From assembly GCA_028700095.1 (NCBI GenBank), contig JAQVTJ010000012.1:1-25337 (forward strand): a DNA stretch of 25,337 nucleotides, read 5' to 3'. The DNA comes from Methanobacterium sp. (GTDB lineage Archaea; Methanobacteriota; Methanobacteria; Methanobacteriales; Methanobacteriaceae). Of this stretch, positions 1 through 9,224 are shown piece after piece. The translations under genes and the position numbers were made by a program. The notes under the pieces were generated by a model. It saw only the letters and a list, made by a program, of their open reading frames with translations, ran no database searches and was not told where the DNA came from. Numbering within the stretch: position 1 is the stretch's first letter; the number at the start of each line of letters is the position of its first letter.

Positions 1-374
1 ATATCATTCATTGGTTTTTCAGGTATATTTTCATCTTTTATCTGTGTTGCAACATCTGCAATGTTCCAAGCTAAACCGCCCATTCTCTTTAAATGGCTTG
101 TTACTTTTATACATGTTTCAATAAACCTTAAATCTTTAGCTACTGGTTGTTCTGAAGCTATTATACTCATTGCCTTTTGTTCTAGATTATAATTCATTTC
201 ATATAATTTATCATTTGACTTGCTAACTTCATTAACAAGTTCCTCATCATAATTAATAAAAGCTTTTAATGCATTTTTATATGCTGAAAGGCTTGTATTT
301 CCCATTTCTTCAACATCTTCCCTTAGATAATTTAATCTTCTCTGGAATCTTACCCTTGGATAACTTTTTTCCAT
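1..374 (-). CDS. phoU: PhoU-family phosphate regulator, N-terminal part (3' end beyond window)
   Basis: The reading frame starts at an ATG at 374 behind a strong GGAGG ribosome binding site and runs off the left edge, so about 124 residues are visible. The helical sequence carries the PhoU hallmark IASEQPVAKDLRFI followed by a second conserved stretch around HLKRMGGLAWNIAD. PhoU proteins bind metal clusters and modulate the Pst transporter and phosphate signalling. It lies 50 bases downstream of pstB on the same strand, as the last visible gene of the pst operon. Family assignment is firm. Its exact regulatory partner in archaea, which usually lack PhoR, is inference. Confidence 0.93.
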   Translation of the reverse strand, partial: MEKSYPRVRFQRRLNYLREDVEEMGNTSLSAYKNALKAFINYDEELVNEVSKSNDKLYEMNYNLEQKAMSIIASEQPVAKDLRFIETCIKVTSHLKRMGGLAWNIADVATQIKDENIPEKPMND

Positions 375-424
375 TATATCCTCCACCTATTTTAAAATAA
401 ATTATATTAAATTTATATTTCAAC

Positions 425-1180
425 TCATCCAAATCTTCCAGTTATATAATCTTCTGTACGTTTATCTTCTGGTTCAATGAATAGTTTATCTGTAAGTCCG
501 CTTTCAACTATTTCTCCATTAAGGAAAAAGGCTGTATATTTTGAAACCCGGGTTGCTTGTTGCATATTATGTGTTACAATAATAATAGTGAAATCTTCCT
601 TAAGTTTATGTATTAAATCCTCAATCTTAGTTGTTGATATGGGATCAAGTGCGGAACATGGTTCGTCCATTAAAATAACTTCAGGTTCTACTGCAATGGT
701 TCGAGCAATACATAACCGTTGTTGTTGTCCTCCTGAAAGTCCCATTGCGGATTTATCTAATTTTTCTTTAACTTCATCCCATAGAGCTGCCTCTTTAAGG
801 CTATCTTCCACTCTTTTTTCTATGAAATCTTTATCTTTTATTCCATGGATTCTAAGTCCATATGCAACATTGTCAAATATGGATTTAGGGAAGGGATTAG
901 GCTTTTGGAAAACCATTCCAACCTTTTTTCGAAGATCAACCACATCTACTTTGGGATCATAAATATCTCCCCCATCAAGGAGAATTGTACCTGTCATTTT
1001 AAAACTATCTATTAAATCATTCATTCTATTTAAAGTTCTTATGAAAGTAGATTTACCACATCCCGAAGGTCCTATAAGTGATGTGACCCTATTCTTTTTT
1101 ATGTTAATACTTATATCTTTTAAGATATGTGCTTCATCAAAGTAAACATTTAAATCTTCCACTTCTATTCTATAATCCAT
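425..1180 (-). CDS. pstB: Phosphate ABC transporter ATP-binding protein PstB
   Basis: This 251-residue ATPase energises phosphate import on the cytoplasmic side of the Pst complex. Visible motifs are Walker [10 protein letters not shown] (residues 37-45), Q-loop Gln92, ABC signature LSGGQQQR (148-155), Walker B VILMDEP (168-174) and the switch His204 in VTHNMQQA. The length is normal for PstB. The ATG sits only two bases after the pstA stop, so translation is probably coupled. The ribosome binding site, within the end of pstA, is a weak GGGGCGAT-like sequence. The family and substrate call follow from close fit to PstB and from the neighbouring pstS, pstC, pstA and phoU. Confidence 0.97.
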   Translation of the reverse strand: MDYRIEVEDLNVYFDEAHILKDISINIKKNRVTSLIGPSGCGKSTFIRTLNRMNDLIDSFKMTGTILLDGGDIYDPKVDVVDLRKKVGMVFQKPNPFPKSIFDNVAYGLRIHGIKDKDFIEKRVEDSLKEAALWDEVKEKLDKSAMGLSGGQQQRLCIARTIAVEPEVILMDEPCSALDPISTTKIEDLIHKLKEDFTIIIVTHNMQQATRVSKYTAFFLNGEIVESGLTDKLFIEPEDKRTEDYITGRFG

Positions 1181-1182
1181 TT

Positions 1183-2031
1183 TTATCGCCCCATCATCTT
1201 TTTGGAGTATCTTTCAACTACTGTGTTTGTTACAACTGTTATTATTAAAATTAATAAAACAAGAACTGCAGCAGTTCCATATGCATTATCAAGTGAAATA
1301 CCTTCGGTTGCTAGAACATATAAATGCAATGGTAATGGTCTTCCAGGATCAAATATAGAAAGTGGCATTGCAAGAGCAGATCCCACAACAAATAATATTG
1401 CTGCTGCTTCTGACATTGCACGTGCCATTCCAAGTATTACACCGGTGGTAATACCCGGCACTGCAGCTGGAAGTATGACTCTGTATATAGTTTGCCATTT
1501 AGATCCTCCTAATGCTAGGCTTCCTTCTGCATAAGATCTTGGAACAGCTATTATTGAAACCTCTGAAACTTGAAGTATTGTTGGTAGGGCCATAAATGCC
1601 AGGACAATCCCACCTGAAAACAGAGACCATCCCATATGTAGATATATAACAAAAAATGCGAGACCAAATAGTCCGAAAACTATTGAAGGTATTGAGGCCA
1701 ATGTTTCTGATCCCAATCTTATGAGTTTTACTAAAATATTTTCTTTTGTATATTCCTCAATAAACACCGCAGCACCCACACCAATTGGAGTTGCTACAAA
1801 CACTGCGATAAAAGTTATAATAAGAGTTGAAACTATCATTGGGGCAATTCCACCAGATTTACCTGAATCTATAGGGTTTTCCAATAGAAATTCTAGGTTT
1901 ATAACTGGAAGTCCTTTAATAAGTATGTAACCAATTATTATAAGTAATATTATTATAGTAACTATTCCAGAAGCCCAAAACACCCCTTTCATAATTTTCT
2001 GGGCATTTTTTGGAGATATAATTCTATTCAT
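1183..2031 (-). CDS. pstA: Phosphate ABC transporter permease PstA
   Basis: This 282-residue integral membrane protein has a hydrophobic N-terminal segment (about residues 19-40) and several further membrane spans. The permease EAA loop is seen as [20 protein letters not shown], which docks onto PstB. With PstC it forms the phosphate channel. The ATG at 2031 follows a good GGAGGT site at ideal spacing. It lies 40 bases after pstC and two bases before pstB within the operon. The call of PstA rather than PstC rests on its position next to pstB and its length; the two permeases are paralogues. Confidence 0.95.
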   Translation of the reverse strand: MNRIISPKNAQKIMKGVFWASGIVTIIILLIIIGYILIKGLPVINLEFLLENPIDSGKSGGIAPMIVSTLIITFIAVFVATPIGVGAAVFIEEYTKENILVKLIRLGSETLASIPSIVFGLFGLAFFVIYLHMGWSLFSGGIVLAFMALPTILQVSEVSIIAVPRSYAEGSLALGGSKWQTIYRVILPAAVPGITTGVILGMARAMSEAAAILFVVGSALAMPLSIFDPGRPLPLHLYVLATEGISLDNAYGTAAVLVLLILIITVVTNTVVERYSKKMMGR

Positions 2032-2071
2032 ATTTTACCTCCAGAAAATATTATGATATTATACCTGGATT

Positions 2072-2944
2072 TCACAGGTATCCTCCTCCAATTGTAATTT
2101 TCTTTTTATAATGGAAGTAATTGGCAACAACAAGAAGTATTATAATTATAATAAAGAGAACTATTGCAGTTCCAAATAATGCACTGTAATGTATTCCTGT
2201 TGCATAACCCATTTCTATTGCAATATTAGATGTTAATGCCCTTACAGGGTCTGAAATTGTAGTTGGGAACTGTGCAACATTTCCTGCAACCATTATTACT
2301 GCTAATGTTTCACCAATTGCTCTGCCCATTCCCAATATTATAGCAGTTATTATTCCAGGAATTGCTGCAGGAAATATAACATTTTTAATTGTCTGCCAAT
2401 GTGTTGCTCCTAATGCAAGTGATGCTTCCTTATATTCATGTGGTATGAAACGTAATGCATCCTCAGATACACTGATTATAGTTGGAAGTATCATTACTGT
2501 AAGAATTATTGATGCTGTAAACATACTAAAACCAGTACCTCCAAAATGGATTCTCATAATAGGAACCAAAACTATTAAACCAAAAAATCCATATACCACT
2601 GAGGGAATTCCTGCAAGAGTTTCTATAACTGGTTTTAAAATTTTTCTCATTGTTTTAGGTGCTATTTCTGCCATGTATATTGCACATAACAATGATAATG
2701 GAATAGCAAAAACCAGTGCCAGACTTGTTATTCCAAGAGAGCCTACTATCATTGGTAGAACCCCATAATCACCTGATGAAGGATCCCAAATACTTCCAAA
2801 TATAAATTTTAAGAATCCATAACTCTCCATGAAGGGTAAACCTTCAGAAAATATGAAGATTATTATGAGTAGGATTATGATTATTGATAAAAAAGCCGTG
2901 ATTAAAAGACCCTTTTCTATTAGAAATTCTCCTATATCCTTCAT
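2072..2944 (-). CDS. pstC: Phosphate ABC transporter permease PstC
   Basis: This 290-residue membrane protein starts with a long hydrophobic segment (about residues 14-34) and carries the EAA loop [20 protein letters not shown] near residue 175. It pairs with PstA to form the phosphate translocation pathway. The ATG at 2944 follows GGGGT at a reasonable distance. The 132-base AT-rich gap to pstS is longer than other gaps in this operon and contains TTTAAAAA-like sequence, so a second internal promoter is possible but not shown. Confidence 0.95.
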   Translation of the reverse strand: MKDIGEFLIEKGLLITAFLSIIIILLIIIFIFSEGLPFMESYGFLKFIFGSIWDPSSGDYGVLPMIVGSLGITSLALVFAIPLSLLCAIYMAEIAPKTMRKILKPVIETLAGIPSVVYGFFGLIVLVPIMRIHFGGTGFSMFTASIILTVMILPTIISVSEDALRFIPHEYKEASLALGATHWQTIKNVIFPAAIPGIITAIILGMGRAIGETLAVIMVAGNVAQFPTTISDPVRALTSNIAIEMGYATGIHYSALFGTAIVLFIIIIILLVVANYFHYKKKITIGGGYL

Positions 2945-3077
2945 TTGATTTACCCCAAAAAATATTTATTTAATTTCATTATTTATTTTTTTAAATTGTA
3001 TAGTGGAATAATATTCTCATTTAATTTATGGAATATTGATAAAATTTTTTTATATCATCATAATGATTTGCTCATCT

Positions 3078-3893
3078 TTATTGTTTCAGTTGATTTGCCG
3101 GTATTATTTTCTGTTTTTGTATTATGGCCTGTCCTTCAGAACCCATTACATAATCAAGGAAATCTTTAGAAATACCAGTTGGTGGACCCTTCATTAAAAT
3201 TTCGAATGGTCTTTGTAATAAATATGAACCATTAGCTATATTTTGCGCTGATGGACTTATTCCATTTACTATAATTGCTTTAACAGTATTATCCATATTT
3301 GCAAGGGATATAAATCCAATTGCGCCAGGATCTTGTTTTATGGCTTGTTTCACTGATTCAGTTGAGCTTTGAACAATTGCATCTTTACGTATTTTAGTAT
3401 GAATCATAATTATATCTTGGAATGATTGTAGTGTTCCTGAACCTGATTCTCTTACAACCACATGCACCCCCATATCAGAACCGTTTATTTGATTCCAATT
3501 CTCTATTTCACCACTGAAAAGGCTGCGAATTTGTTCTGAGGTTAAATTGGTAATTGGATTGTTATTATTTACTATAATTATTATTCCATCTCTTCCAACA
3601 ATATATTCAGTTAATCCATTTTTTTCATCTTTACTAAGTGCCTTTGAACTCATTCCCATGTTAACTATTCCTTGTTCAACTGTCCTTATACCCAGACCTG
3701 AACCTCCACCTTGTACATTTATCCGTACATTTGGATGTGTTTCCTGATATTTTTCTGCAAGTTTTTCTATAACCGGTTGTACAGATGTTGATCCTGCAAT
3801 TTGCAGTCTTTCATATTGATTTCCGGGGGTTAACATAAGATAAGCACTGATAAATATTATAACTGCGACTATTAGAACATATTTAGAATCCAT
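3078..3893 (-). CDS. pstS: Phosphate-binding protein PstS, membrane-anchored
   Basis: This 271-residue extracytoplasmic binding protein captures phosphate and delivers it to PstC/PstA. It has an N-terminal hydrophobic anchor (about residues 5-22) without a lipobox cysteine, so it is probably tethered by an uncleaved or conventionally cleaved signal rather than by lipid. Phosphate-binding signatures are IAGSTSVQP (near residue 33), GGGSGLGI and RESGSGTLQSF. The ATG at 3893 follows a good AGGTGAT site. It is the first gene of the operon, with a TTTAAATA box about 34 bases upstream. Expression is likely induced under phosphate limitation, by analogy to the family. Confidence 0.95.
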   Translation of the reverse strand: MDSKYVLIVAVIIFISAYLMLTPGNQYERLQIAGSTSVQPVIEKLAEKYQETHPNVRINVQGGGSGLGIRTVEQGIVNMGMSSKALSKDEKNGLTEYIVGRDGIIIIVNNNNPITNLTSEQIRSLFSGEIENWNQINGSDMGVHVVVRESGSGTLQSFQDIIMIHTKIRKDAIVQSSTESVKQAIKQDPGAIGFISLANMDNTVKAIIVNGISPSAQNIANGSYLLQRPFEILMKGPPTGISKDFLDYVMGSEGQAIIQKQKIIPANQLKQ

Positions 3894-3926
3894 ACCATCA
3901 CCTTACAAATACCTTCAACCTTTGAG

Positions 3927-3934
3927 TATTTAAA
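3927..3934 (-). promoter_or_regulatory. Candidate archaeal TATA box of the pst operon
   Basis: On the minus strand the sequence reads TTTAAATA, about 34 bases before the pstS ATG. A transcript starting about 25 bases downstream would have a short leader that still contains the AGGTGAT ribosome binding site. The surrounding DNA is very AT-rich, so chance matches are common. Confidence 0.4.
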
Positions 3935-4559
3935 AATGTGGTATGAAACCCCAATATATTATACATATTATATTTAAAACAATTAATTAGGATAATTATA
4001 ATATAATTATATATAAAAATGGTATTTATTTTCTAAAAAGGTTTTATTATATCTTTTATATCATTATATTCAATTTAATTTAGTTATTAGTCTATTATTT
4101 AAAATTTCCTAACACAACTATTGCATTTCTATAATTGGATATATTCTCAACTTATTGCTTACATAAATTCATGTATTCTGATTTTTATAAAATAATTTTT
4201 TTCCTATTATTTCGCCAATATTTTTTTTATATCTGATTGATGACCATGAATGCATTTAATTCCCATATCTCTCATCGTAAATATTTAAAAAAGAATAAAA
4301 AAGCATATACTTTATTTTCACCTTCAAGTTACCAGTTTGATATTAAAATTTAATATTTCCATAGATGGTTAAAAGATCAGCGAATAATATGACTTTTCCA
4401 AATTAGTAATTTAGTTGATTACAGCTACTTTAAGTTGTTTTAAAATCTCTAAAATATCCAATTATTCACTAGATCTGATTATTACTGGATTAGCATATCT
4501 GCCCATTAACTTAGCATATCTTTTATTATCCATAGGTCAAGTTGAAAGGTCGTCGTGGC

Positions 4560-4588
4560 ATAGGTATGTTGTGTTTCCACCTACCTAT
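4560..4588 (-). other. Hairpin in a GC-richer patch, possible structured RNA
   Basis: The arms ATAGGTA (4560-4566) and TACCTAT (4582-4588) are perfect inverted complements. Read on the minus strand, the loop can form an inner GTG/CAC stem closed by a GAAA tetraloop, a GNRA type common in structured RNAs. It lies in the only GC-richer patch of a 1 kb AT-rich intergenic region. In AT-rich archaea, local GC-rich islands can mark non-coding RNAs. No known RNA family is recognised, so this is only a candidate. Confidence 0.25.
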
Positions 4589-4946
4589 TCTATAATTTTT
4601 CCTTCAAATACGAACATCTATTATTGTTGAGGTCTTACAAAAAATTATAGCCCACAATTTAGATAAATATATTATAGAAATTACATTTTAAATTTCCATA
4701 GCTAGATCGAATATATCTCTAAATTATCCTACATATTTTCCATAATGAAATATGTTCCATTATTTGTATATCTTTTTTATTATCAAAATAATAATATTAA
4801 TGCTAAAATTAATATGGGATACTGTACATAATAATTATATTAATTATACCAGTTTTAATGAAAATCTCAACATTTCTTAAAAAATATCTGATTAACTCTT
4901 TAAATTCTAAGGAGTATTAGATATAACTAAATAAAGGAGAGTATAA

Positions 4947-5376
4947 ATGATAAAAACAAAAATCATGGCACTAGTGGTGTTTTTCATATTCTTAGCAGGA
5001 ACAATGGGTGCCACAACCGTTTTTGCGGTAGATATTGTTGGATTTCGTAATGTGGATTATAAAAATGGAGATATATTAAAAGTTAATTGATAAACCACTA
5101 TCTATCCAAGGATCTATGTATATTAAAGGTCTTCAATTTAATGATAAAACAGCAATTAAAATTATGTGGCAACCTGAACCATATATTAATGAAAATTACA
5201 CCATGATAATGTCAATAGTTTACTTTGATCAATTCGGTGCACAGAATTTAATGGAAGAATATCTTTTTGTTAATAATAATACAAGCATTGCATCAAAAAC
5301 ATTTGAAATCCCCTACATGGATATGAATATCGAAAATTATTTTTTTATTGAAATAATACCCAATGAAGGTACTTAA
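4947..5376 (+). pseudogene. Small secreted protein, disrupted by a +1 frameshift
   Basis: An ATG at 4947 behind AAAGGAGA opens a frame with a clear signal peptide: MIKTK, a hydrophobic core, and a likely cleavage after TTVFA near residue 27. It stops at TGA 5088-5090. The adjacent frame continues from about 5080 without a break to 5376 with coherent coding sequence. Removing one base, most simply one A in the AAAA run at about 5079-5081, gives one 142-residue protein (430 bases minus one is divisible by three). The mature part is polar, aromatic-rich and probably beta-structured. I recognise no family. The frameshift could be genuine, a switch, or a sequence error. Confidence 0.6.
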
Positions 5377-5715
5377 ACCTAAACTATAACCCATATCAAG
5401 ACATAATCTACTATAAATCCATAATCTTTTTTTAAAACAATAACAATATATTCCATTTATCTTCCCCTTATATGCCTGTTATATAATGACACATTTAAAG
5501 AGTTGTTAACATTTATTTTCGTATAAATATTTGCCAGGCATTATTACATACATTACACCAAATAAAATAAAGCTCTTAAGGGAACTAAAAAATGATATTA
5601 TAATCTATAAATGCCCTTCAATTTAGCATCATCTAAAATAAGATTTTTTTAATTAAATTTGTATGTGCTAAAAAAAAAGGTGCGGTAAAAAACTTAAATT
5701 TAAATATATAAAAAT
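5377..5715. other. AT-rich intergenic region
   Basis: No supported gene is seen between the secreted-protein gene and the end of the PAS protein gene. The right part holds the probable transcription end of the PAS gene. Confidence 0.6.
5670..5678 (-). terminator. U-run terminator after the PAS protein gene
   Basis: Nine consecutive T on the minus strand, about 38 bases past the stop codon of the PAS gene and preceded by CCGCACC. Archaeal transcription commonly ends at such U-runs. No strong hairpin is seen. Confidence 0.45.
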
Positions 5716-7206
5716 TTATTCTTTTAAATGATCACGGGCTTTTTTTAATTCTTCTTCTAATAGTTTATGTTGTGTTATGTCTTTCCAGTATGATGAAATT
5801 CCATCACCAGAAGGATATACACTAAAATCAAACCAGTGGTCTTTGTTTTTAATATTTGGAGCTTCGAAGTGTTGGGATTTATCAGATTCCATGGTTTTAC
5901 GGAACCATTCCTCATATTTTGTTCCTAACAATTCCGGAAATAACTTCCAGAGGTTTTGTTCTATTAATTCCTCATATTCTATTCCAAAGTATTCAGCAGC
6001 ACATTGATTATCGTGAATAAAATTCCAATTATAATTTAATGCAAAGAAAATATCTTGAATACTATCTAAAATTTTCCTCATCTGACTTTTACTACGTGCA
6101 AGTTCTTCTTCTGTATGTTTTCGTTCAGTGTCATCAAATATATAGCCTTTAACTTGGATAAGTTCATTTGAATCGTTAAAAATTCCCACAAGGTTTGCAA
6201 CAACATGAATTCTTAAACCATCAGATTTTCTCTGCCAACTTTGAAATCCATGAAGTTTATATTCTTTTTTTAGTCGTGTTACCATATAAGGCCAATCAAA
6301 ACTGTTAAATTTTGACATATTTGAATTTGATGCTGCTTCTACACTATTAAATCCATAAATCTCAGCAAATGCAGGGTTACATTCTAATATTTTACCACCA
6401 ATATCTGCAATAAAATCTCCTGTTAAGTCTTCATAAAAAAGACGATGATATTTTTCTTCACTTTCTTTAAGGAATTTTTCAGCTATTTTTCGTTCAGTAT
6501 CATCAAAAATATAACCTTTAACCTGTATAAGTTCATTTGAATCATTAAAAATACCTATAACATTAGCAATCACATGGATAATATTTCCATCTGGTCTGGT
6601 ATGTATACTTTGATAACCTTTGATTTTTGGCTGGTTTTTAAGGTTGTTAATAAGGTTATTCCAATCAACTAGGTTAAATTTTGAAATATTATATTTTAAA
6701 GCATTTTCATGGTTATCAAATCCATATATCTCTAAAAATGAAGTGTTACATTTTATTAATCTACCTTCTGTGGTTGCAATAAAATCACCAGTTAGATCAT
6801 CTTCAAAAAATTTAGTATATTTTTCTTCATTAGAGGGAATAGGGATTTTTTCTAAGATATTAATATTTTTTATCATTAACAGAAAACCAGAATCAACAAC
6901 TGAAATAATAAATTCATATATATCTTTTTCATAATTTGGTTTATTATTTTTATATAAATTATCATTTCCAAAACATTGTATTGGTAATTGAAATTTAACT
7001 AATCCTTCTTTAAATATTATTTCCTTTTTTGGAACAGTTTTAGAAATTTTAAACATATTAACATCTGAAATATCATCTAATCTAGATATTCCTAAAATTT
7101 TAAATGAAAAGGAATTACTATCAATTAATTTACCATCATAGTTATAAAAAAGAATACCTATTGGAGAATTGTTAAACATGTCCATAAATCTGCTTATATC
7201 GTCCAT
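5716..7206 (-). CDS. Multi-PAS sensor protein without output domain
   Basis: This 496-residue soluble protein is built of four PAS-like modules at roughly residues 5-115, 128-245, 250-365 and 370-480, ending in a short predicted coiled coil (about 478-496). Modules 2 and 3 share the pattern DLTGDFIA, EIYGF, IHV.AN and an identical C-terminal block around IQVKGYIFDDTERK. No histidine kinase, GGDEF or other output domain follows, and the sequence after the stop is non-coding. PAS modules bind small ligands or cofactors or mediate dimerisation, so this may act through a partner. The ATG at 7206 follows a G-rich site. It could be a truncated histidine kinase, but no kinase remnant is visible downstream. 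Confidence 0.85.
   Translation of the reverse strand: MDDISRFMDMFNNSPIGILFYNYDGKLIDSNSFSFKILGISRLDDISDVNMFKISKTVPKKEIIFKEGLVKFQLPIQCFGNDNLYKNNKPNYEKDIYEFIISVVDSGFLLMIKNINILEKIPIPSNEEKYTKFFEDDLTGDFIATTEGRLIKCNTSFLEIYGFDNHENALKYNISKFNLVDWNNLINNLKNQPKIKGYQSIHTRPDGNIIHVIANVIGIFNDSNELIQVKGYIFDDTERKIAEKFLKESEEKYHRLFYEDLTGDFIADIGGKILECNPAFAEIYGFNSVEAASNSNMSKFNSFDWPYMVTRLKKEYKLHGFQSWQRKSDGLRIHVVANLVGIFNDSNELIQVKGYIFDDTERKHTEEELARSKSQMRKILDSIQDIFFALNYNWNFIHDNQCAAEYFGIEYEELIEQNLWKLFPELLGTKYEEWFRKTMESDKSQHFEAPNIKNKDHWFDFSVYPSGDGISSYWKDITQHKLLEEELKKARDHLKE
6122..6859 (-). repeat. Tandem 369-base repeat encoding two PAS modules
   Basis: Two units with a period of 369 bases (6122-6490 and 6491-6859) encode PAS modules 2 and 3. 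In the first 65 plus-strand bases of each unit I count about seven differences, and the proteins there are identical. The other end of the units is much more diverged. This indicates an internal duplication with unequal divergence or later conversion along the unit. Confidence 0.75.
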
Positions 7207-7427
7207 TAGTTTCTGCCCCCGCTCATAAATAAAAAAAAAATATTATTTATCCCAAATAATATTGTGAAGTGTTTTGATGTTGGATTTAAAATATATAATA
7301 CATTTTCAACAACTATATTTTTAAAAATGTTTTAATAAATTAGTTAATACACCTATTATTAAACTATTTAATTCCTCGGTTAAAGGAGGGAATATCATAT
7401 CCTATGTTGTTTAAAAATTTACTTAGA

Positions 7428-8156
7428 TTATCTCATATCATGATCCTTTTTGGTTTTATCATTGTTATTTCTTGAATTTCTATTTTTAATATCTTTAAAC
7501 CAATAATCAAGCTTTTTATTGTATTTAACATTATTATCCACACTTTTCTCAAAATTCTGTAAACCTTTTCTGTTATAATTAATATTTCCAATTGTAATTG
7601 TTTCTTTTGTCATAGCTATTATAACAAAGCTAAGTGCAGCAATTACCATATATGATATAATAATTCTCCGTTCAATCAATATTACTGAATAAAAGTCTGT
7701 GATAGGAGTATTAAAATCTGCATAACCTATTAAAAGCACTATAATACCCACTATTACTATTATATATCCATAAAGTTTTTTAATATTTTCTGGTTGTATT
7801 ATTGGATAAAGTCCCATTATTATAAGTCCAACACCTATACAACGGAATAAATTGTTTTGAGTTACATCTTCGAGGATATGAAAAAAATCTCCAGGGGTTT
7901 TATATTGTAATGCAAATATGAATAATATTTCTATAAGAACTATCAAAACCAGTGGGATAATATAGGCTATTCGAGCTTCTACATTTTGAGTTTTAATACA
8001 TTCCAATGGTTTTGTAAATAAATGTGCCATTATTTGGTAGAGAATAGCACCCAATGCTGCTCCTATAACTGTTCCTCCAACACCAAGTATTGTTGTTGCA
8101 TAAGTCACAATTCCGGCTATGATTCCTGCCATTACTACATCTAATGCTTTTGACAT
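7428..8156 (-). CDS. Integral membrane protein of unknown function
   Basis: 242 residues. Hydrophobic segments lie at about residues 6-43 (glycine-rich, perhaps two helices around a GVGGTVIG turn), 63-84, 104-122, 129-147 and 163-183, followed by a hydrophilic Lys/Asn-rich tail of about 50 residues. The ATG at 8156 follows a GTGAT site. It is upstream of the PAS protein gene on the same strand, with a 221-base gap, so co-transcription is uncertain. I recognise no family. The glycine-rich first hairpin could line a pore or pack tightly, but that is speculation. Confidence 0.75.
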   Translation of the reverse strand: MSKALDVVMAGIIAGIVTYATTILGVGGTVIGAALGAILYQIMAHLFTKPLECIKTQNVEARIAYIIPLVLIVLIEILFIFALQYKTPGDFFHILEDVTQNNLFRCIGVGLIIMGLYPIIQPENIKKLYGYIIVIVGIIVLLIGYADFNTPITDFYSVILIERRIIISYMVIAALSFVIIAMTKETITIGNINYNRKGLQNFEKSVDNNVKYNKKLDYWFKDIKNRNSRNNNDKTKKDHDMR

Positions 8157-8452
8157 GTTTTATCACTAAATCTTAGTTTAATTATCTTAAAAAAAATCTT
8201 TTTACCATCTTTTTTTTATACATATTGTAAATTATAGATTATAAAAATTTCTGTAAATAATTTTATTCTATCCAAATTATACTATTATAAAAAAATTATA
8301 AAATTATGTTTTAAATTTAATTGAAGTATATTAATATTATATTTTTAATGAAGATATTTATTTTCATTTTAATACCATTTTAAAATATTTATACAATGTA
8401 AGGGTACAAATTATTATAAATTTATAATCAAAAAGATATAAAAAAAATATTA

Positions 8453-8524
8453 AGCCTCAGGGGGGATTTGAACCCCCGGCCTATGCCTTACCAAGGCATC
8501 GCTCTACCTCTGAGCCACTGAGGC
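8453..8524 (-). tRNA. tRNA-Thr (anticodon GGU)
   Basis: The cloverleaf closes fully: acceptor GCCTCAG/CTGAGGC, D stem GCTC/GAGC, anticodon stem ATGCC/GGCAT with loop TTGGTAA, and T stem GGGGG/CCCCC with loop TTCAAAT. The anticodon GGT reads ACC/ACU threonine codons. The discriminator base is U, as usual for archaeal tRNA-Thr. CCA is not encoded. It lies 71 bases downstream of tRNA-Leu on the same strand, so the two may share a transcript. Confidence 0.95.
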
Positions 8525-8595
8525 ATTGTTAAAAGATTAATAGATATGTAATTTAAAATTTTACAAATTAGATTGTTACAAAATGGATATAAAAG

Positions 8596-8679
8596 TGCAG
8601 GGGATGGGATTCGAACCCACGTAGGCCTACGCCAGAGGATCTTAAGTCCACCCCCTTTGGCCAGCTCGGGCACCCCTGC
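8596..8679 (-). tRNA. tRNA-Leu (anticodon UAA)
   Basis: Acceptor stem GCAGGGG pairs with CCCCTGC. The anticodon loop CTTAAGA gives UAA (leucine UUA/UUG). The long variable arm typical of class II tRNAs is present, and the T arm contains GGTTCGAATCC. The discriminator is A, as required for tRNA-Leu, and no CCA is encoded. A TTAATATA-like box about 29 bases upstream is a plausible promoter. A spurious open frame across both tRNAs is not a gene. Confidence 0.95.
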
Positions 8680-8702
8680 ATACAAACGAAGTTAGTTTAC
8701 AT

Positions 8703-8713
8703 CATATATTAAG
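8703..8713 (-). promoter_or_regulatory. Candidate TATA box of the tRNA-Leu/tRNA-Thr unit
   Basis: The minus strand reads CTTAATATATG, centred about 29 bases before the tRNA-Leu 5' end, the expected distance for an archaeal TATA box. A second AT-rich candidate lies near 8727-8740. Confidence 0.4.
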
Positions 8714-9004
8714 TTAACGGTTTACTTATAAAAATATATTTTATATTTACATAAACTGTTAGTTTAATTCTAAAATAATACTATTAATTATATACTTTAT
8801 CATTAGTATATTCTCATTTATAATAGTTTAGGAAAAATAATAAATTTTAACAATTATCTAATAGTTATTTAAAAAAAACTTCAATAATTACAGTTCCAAC
8901 AGAAGATTAATATAATACTTCTAGATCATTTATCCATTAAAATTAGAATATTAAATATAATAGGACATTATTAAATTTTATATCTTAAAGGATGTGAATT
9001 ATTG
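8714..9004. other. AT-rich intergenic region, no gene seen
   Basis: The sequence upstream of the tRNA pair and before the HEAT-like fragment is very AT-rich and closed in all frames at short intervals. A possible ribosome binding site, AAAGGATGTGA (8988-8998), belongs to the following fragment. Confidence 0.55.
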
Positions 9005-9178
9005 ATGTATACTAAAGAACAAGAGTTCAAACCTAATATAGGGAATTTGGAAGCTGAAAAAGATATTAATGGATTAATTAAAACACTGAAAAATGTATTC
9101 ATAGCACAGACAAAAAAAAATCATATCAGAAAAGAATTTAAAACCCAGGATATATATTATTTAATATTTAGTAGGTGA
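9005..9178 (+). pseudogene. Short fragment resembling the N-terminus of a HEAT-repeat protein
   Basis: An ATG at 9005 behind AAAGGATGTGA opens 57 codons ending at TGA 9176-9178. The start, with FKPNI, then LEAEKDINGLIKTLKN, resembles the opening of the HEAT/PBS-lyase-like repeat proteins common in methanogens. There the next residues normally continue into repeated helical pairs; here the sequence changes character after about residue 30 and ends. It may be the truncated remnant of such a gene or a genuine small protein. The family resemblance is from memory of the pattern and is not verified. Confidence 0.35.
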
Positions 9179-9224
9179 AAACTACCCATGAAACTTTTAA
9201 CAATTAAAAAAAAATAGTTACTTT

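Larger units (their letters stand above)
3894..4946. other. Long AT-rich region without a convincing gene
   Basis: About 1.05 kb between pstS and the small secreted-protein gene. All six frames are broken at short intervals, and the longest open stretches lack ribosome binding sites. The composition is extremely AT-rich except for one patch at about 4530-4630, which contains a hairpin (see separate entry). The pst promoter occupies the left end. On the minus strand at 4458-4530 a 23-codon frame follows a different-frame stretch across the GC-richer patch, which could be the debris of an old gene, but I recognise no family. Confidence 0.6.

Noticed and set aside
477..962. 161-codon open frame antisense to pstB
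   Set aside because: It mirrors pstB codons; the pstB motifs are complete and explain the sequence.
8488..8685. 65-codon frame across the tRNA pair
   Set aside because: It overlaps both tRNA genes, whose cloverleafs are complete.
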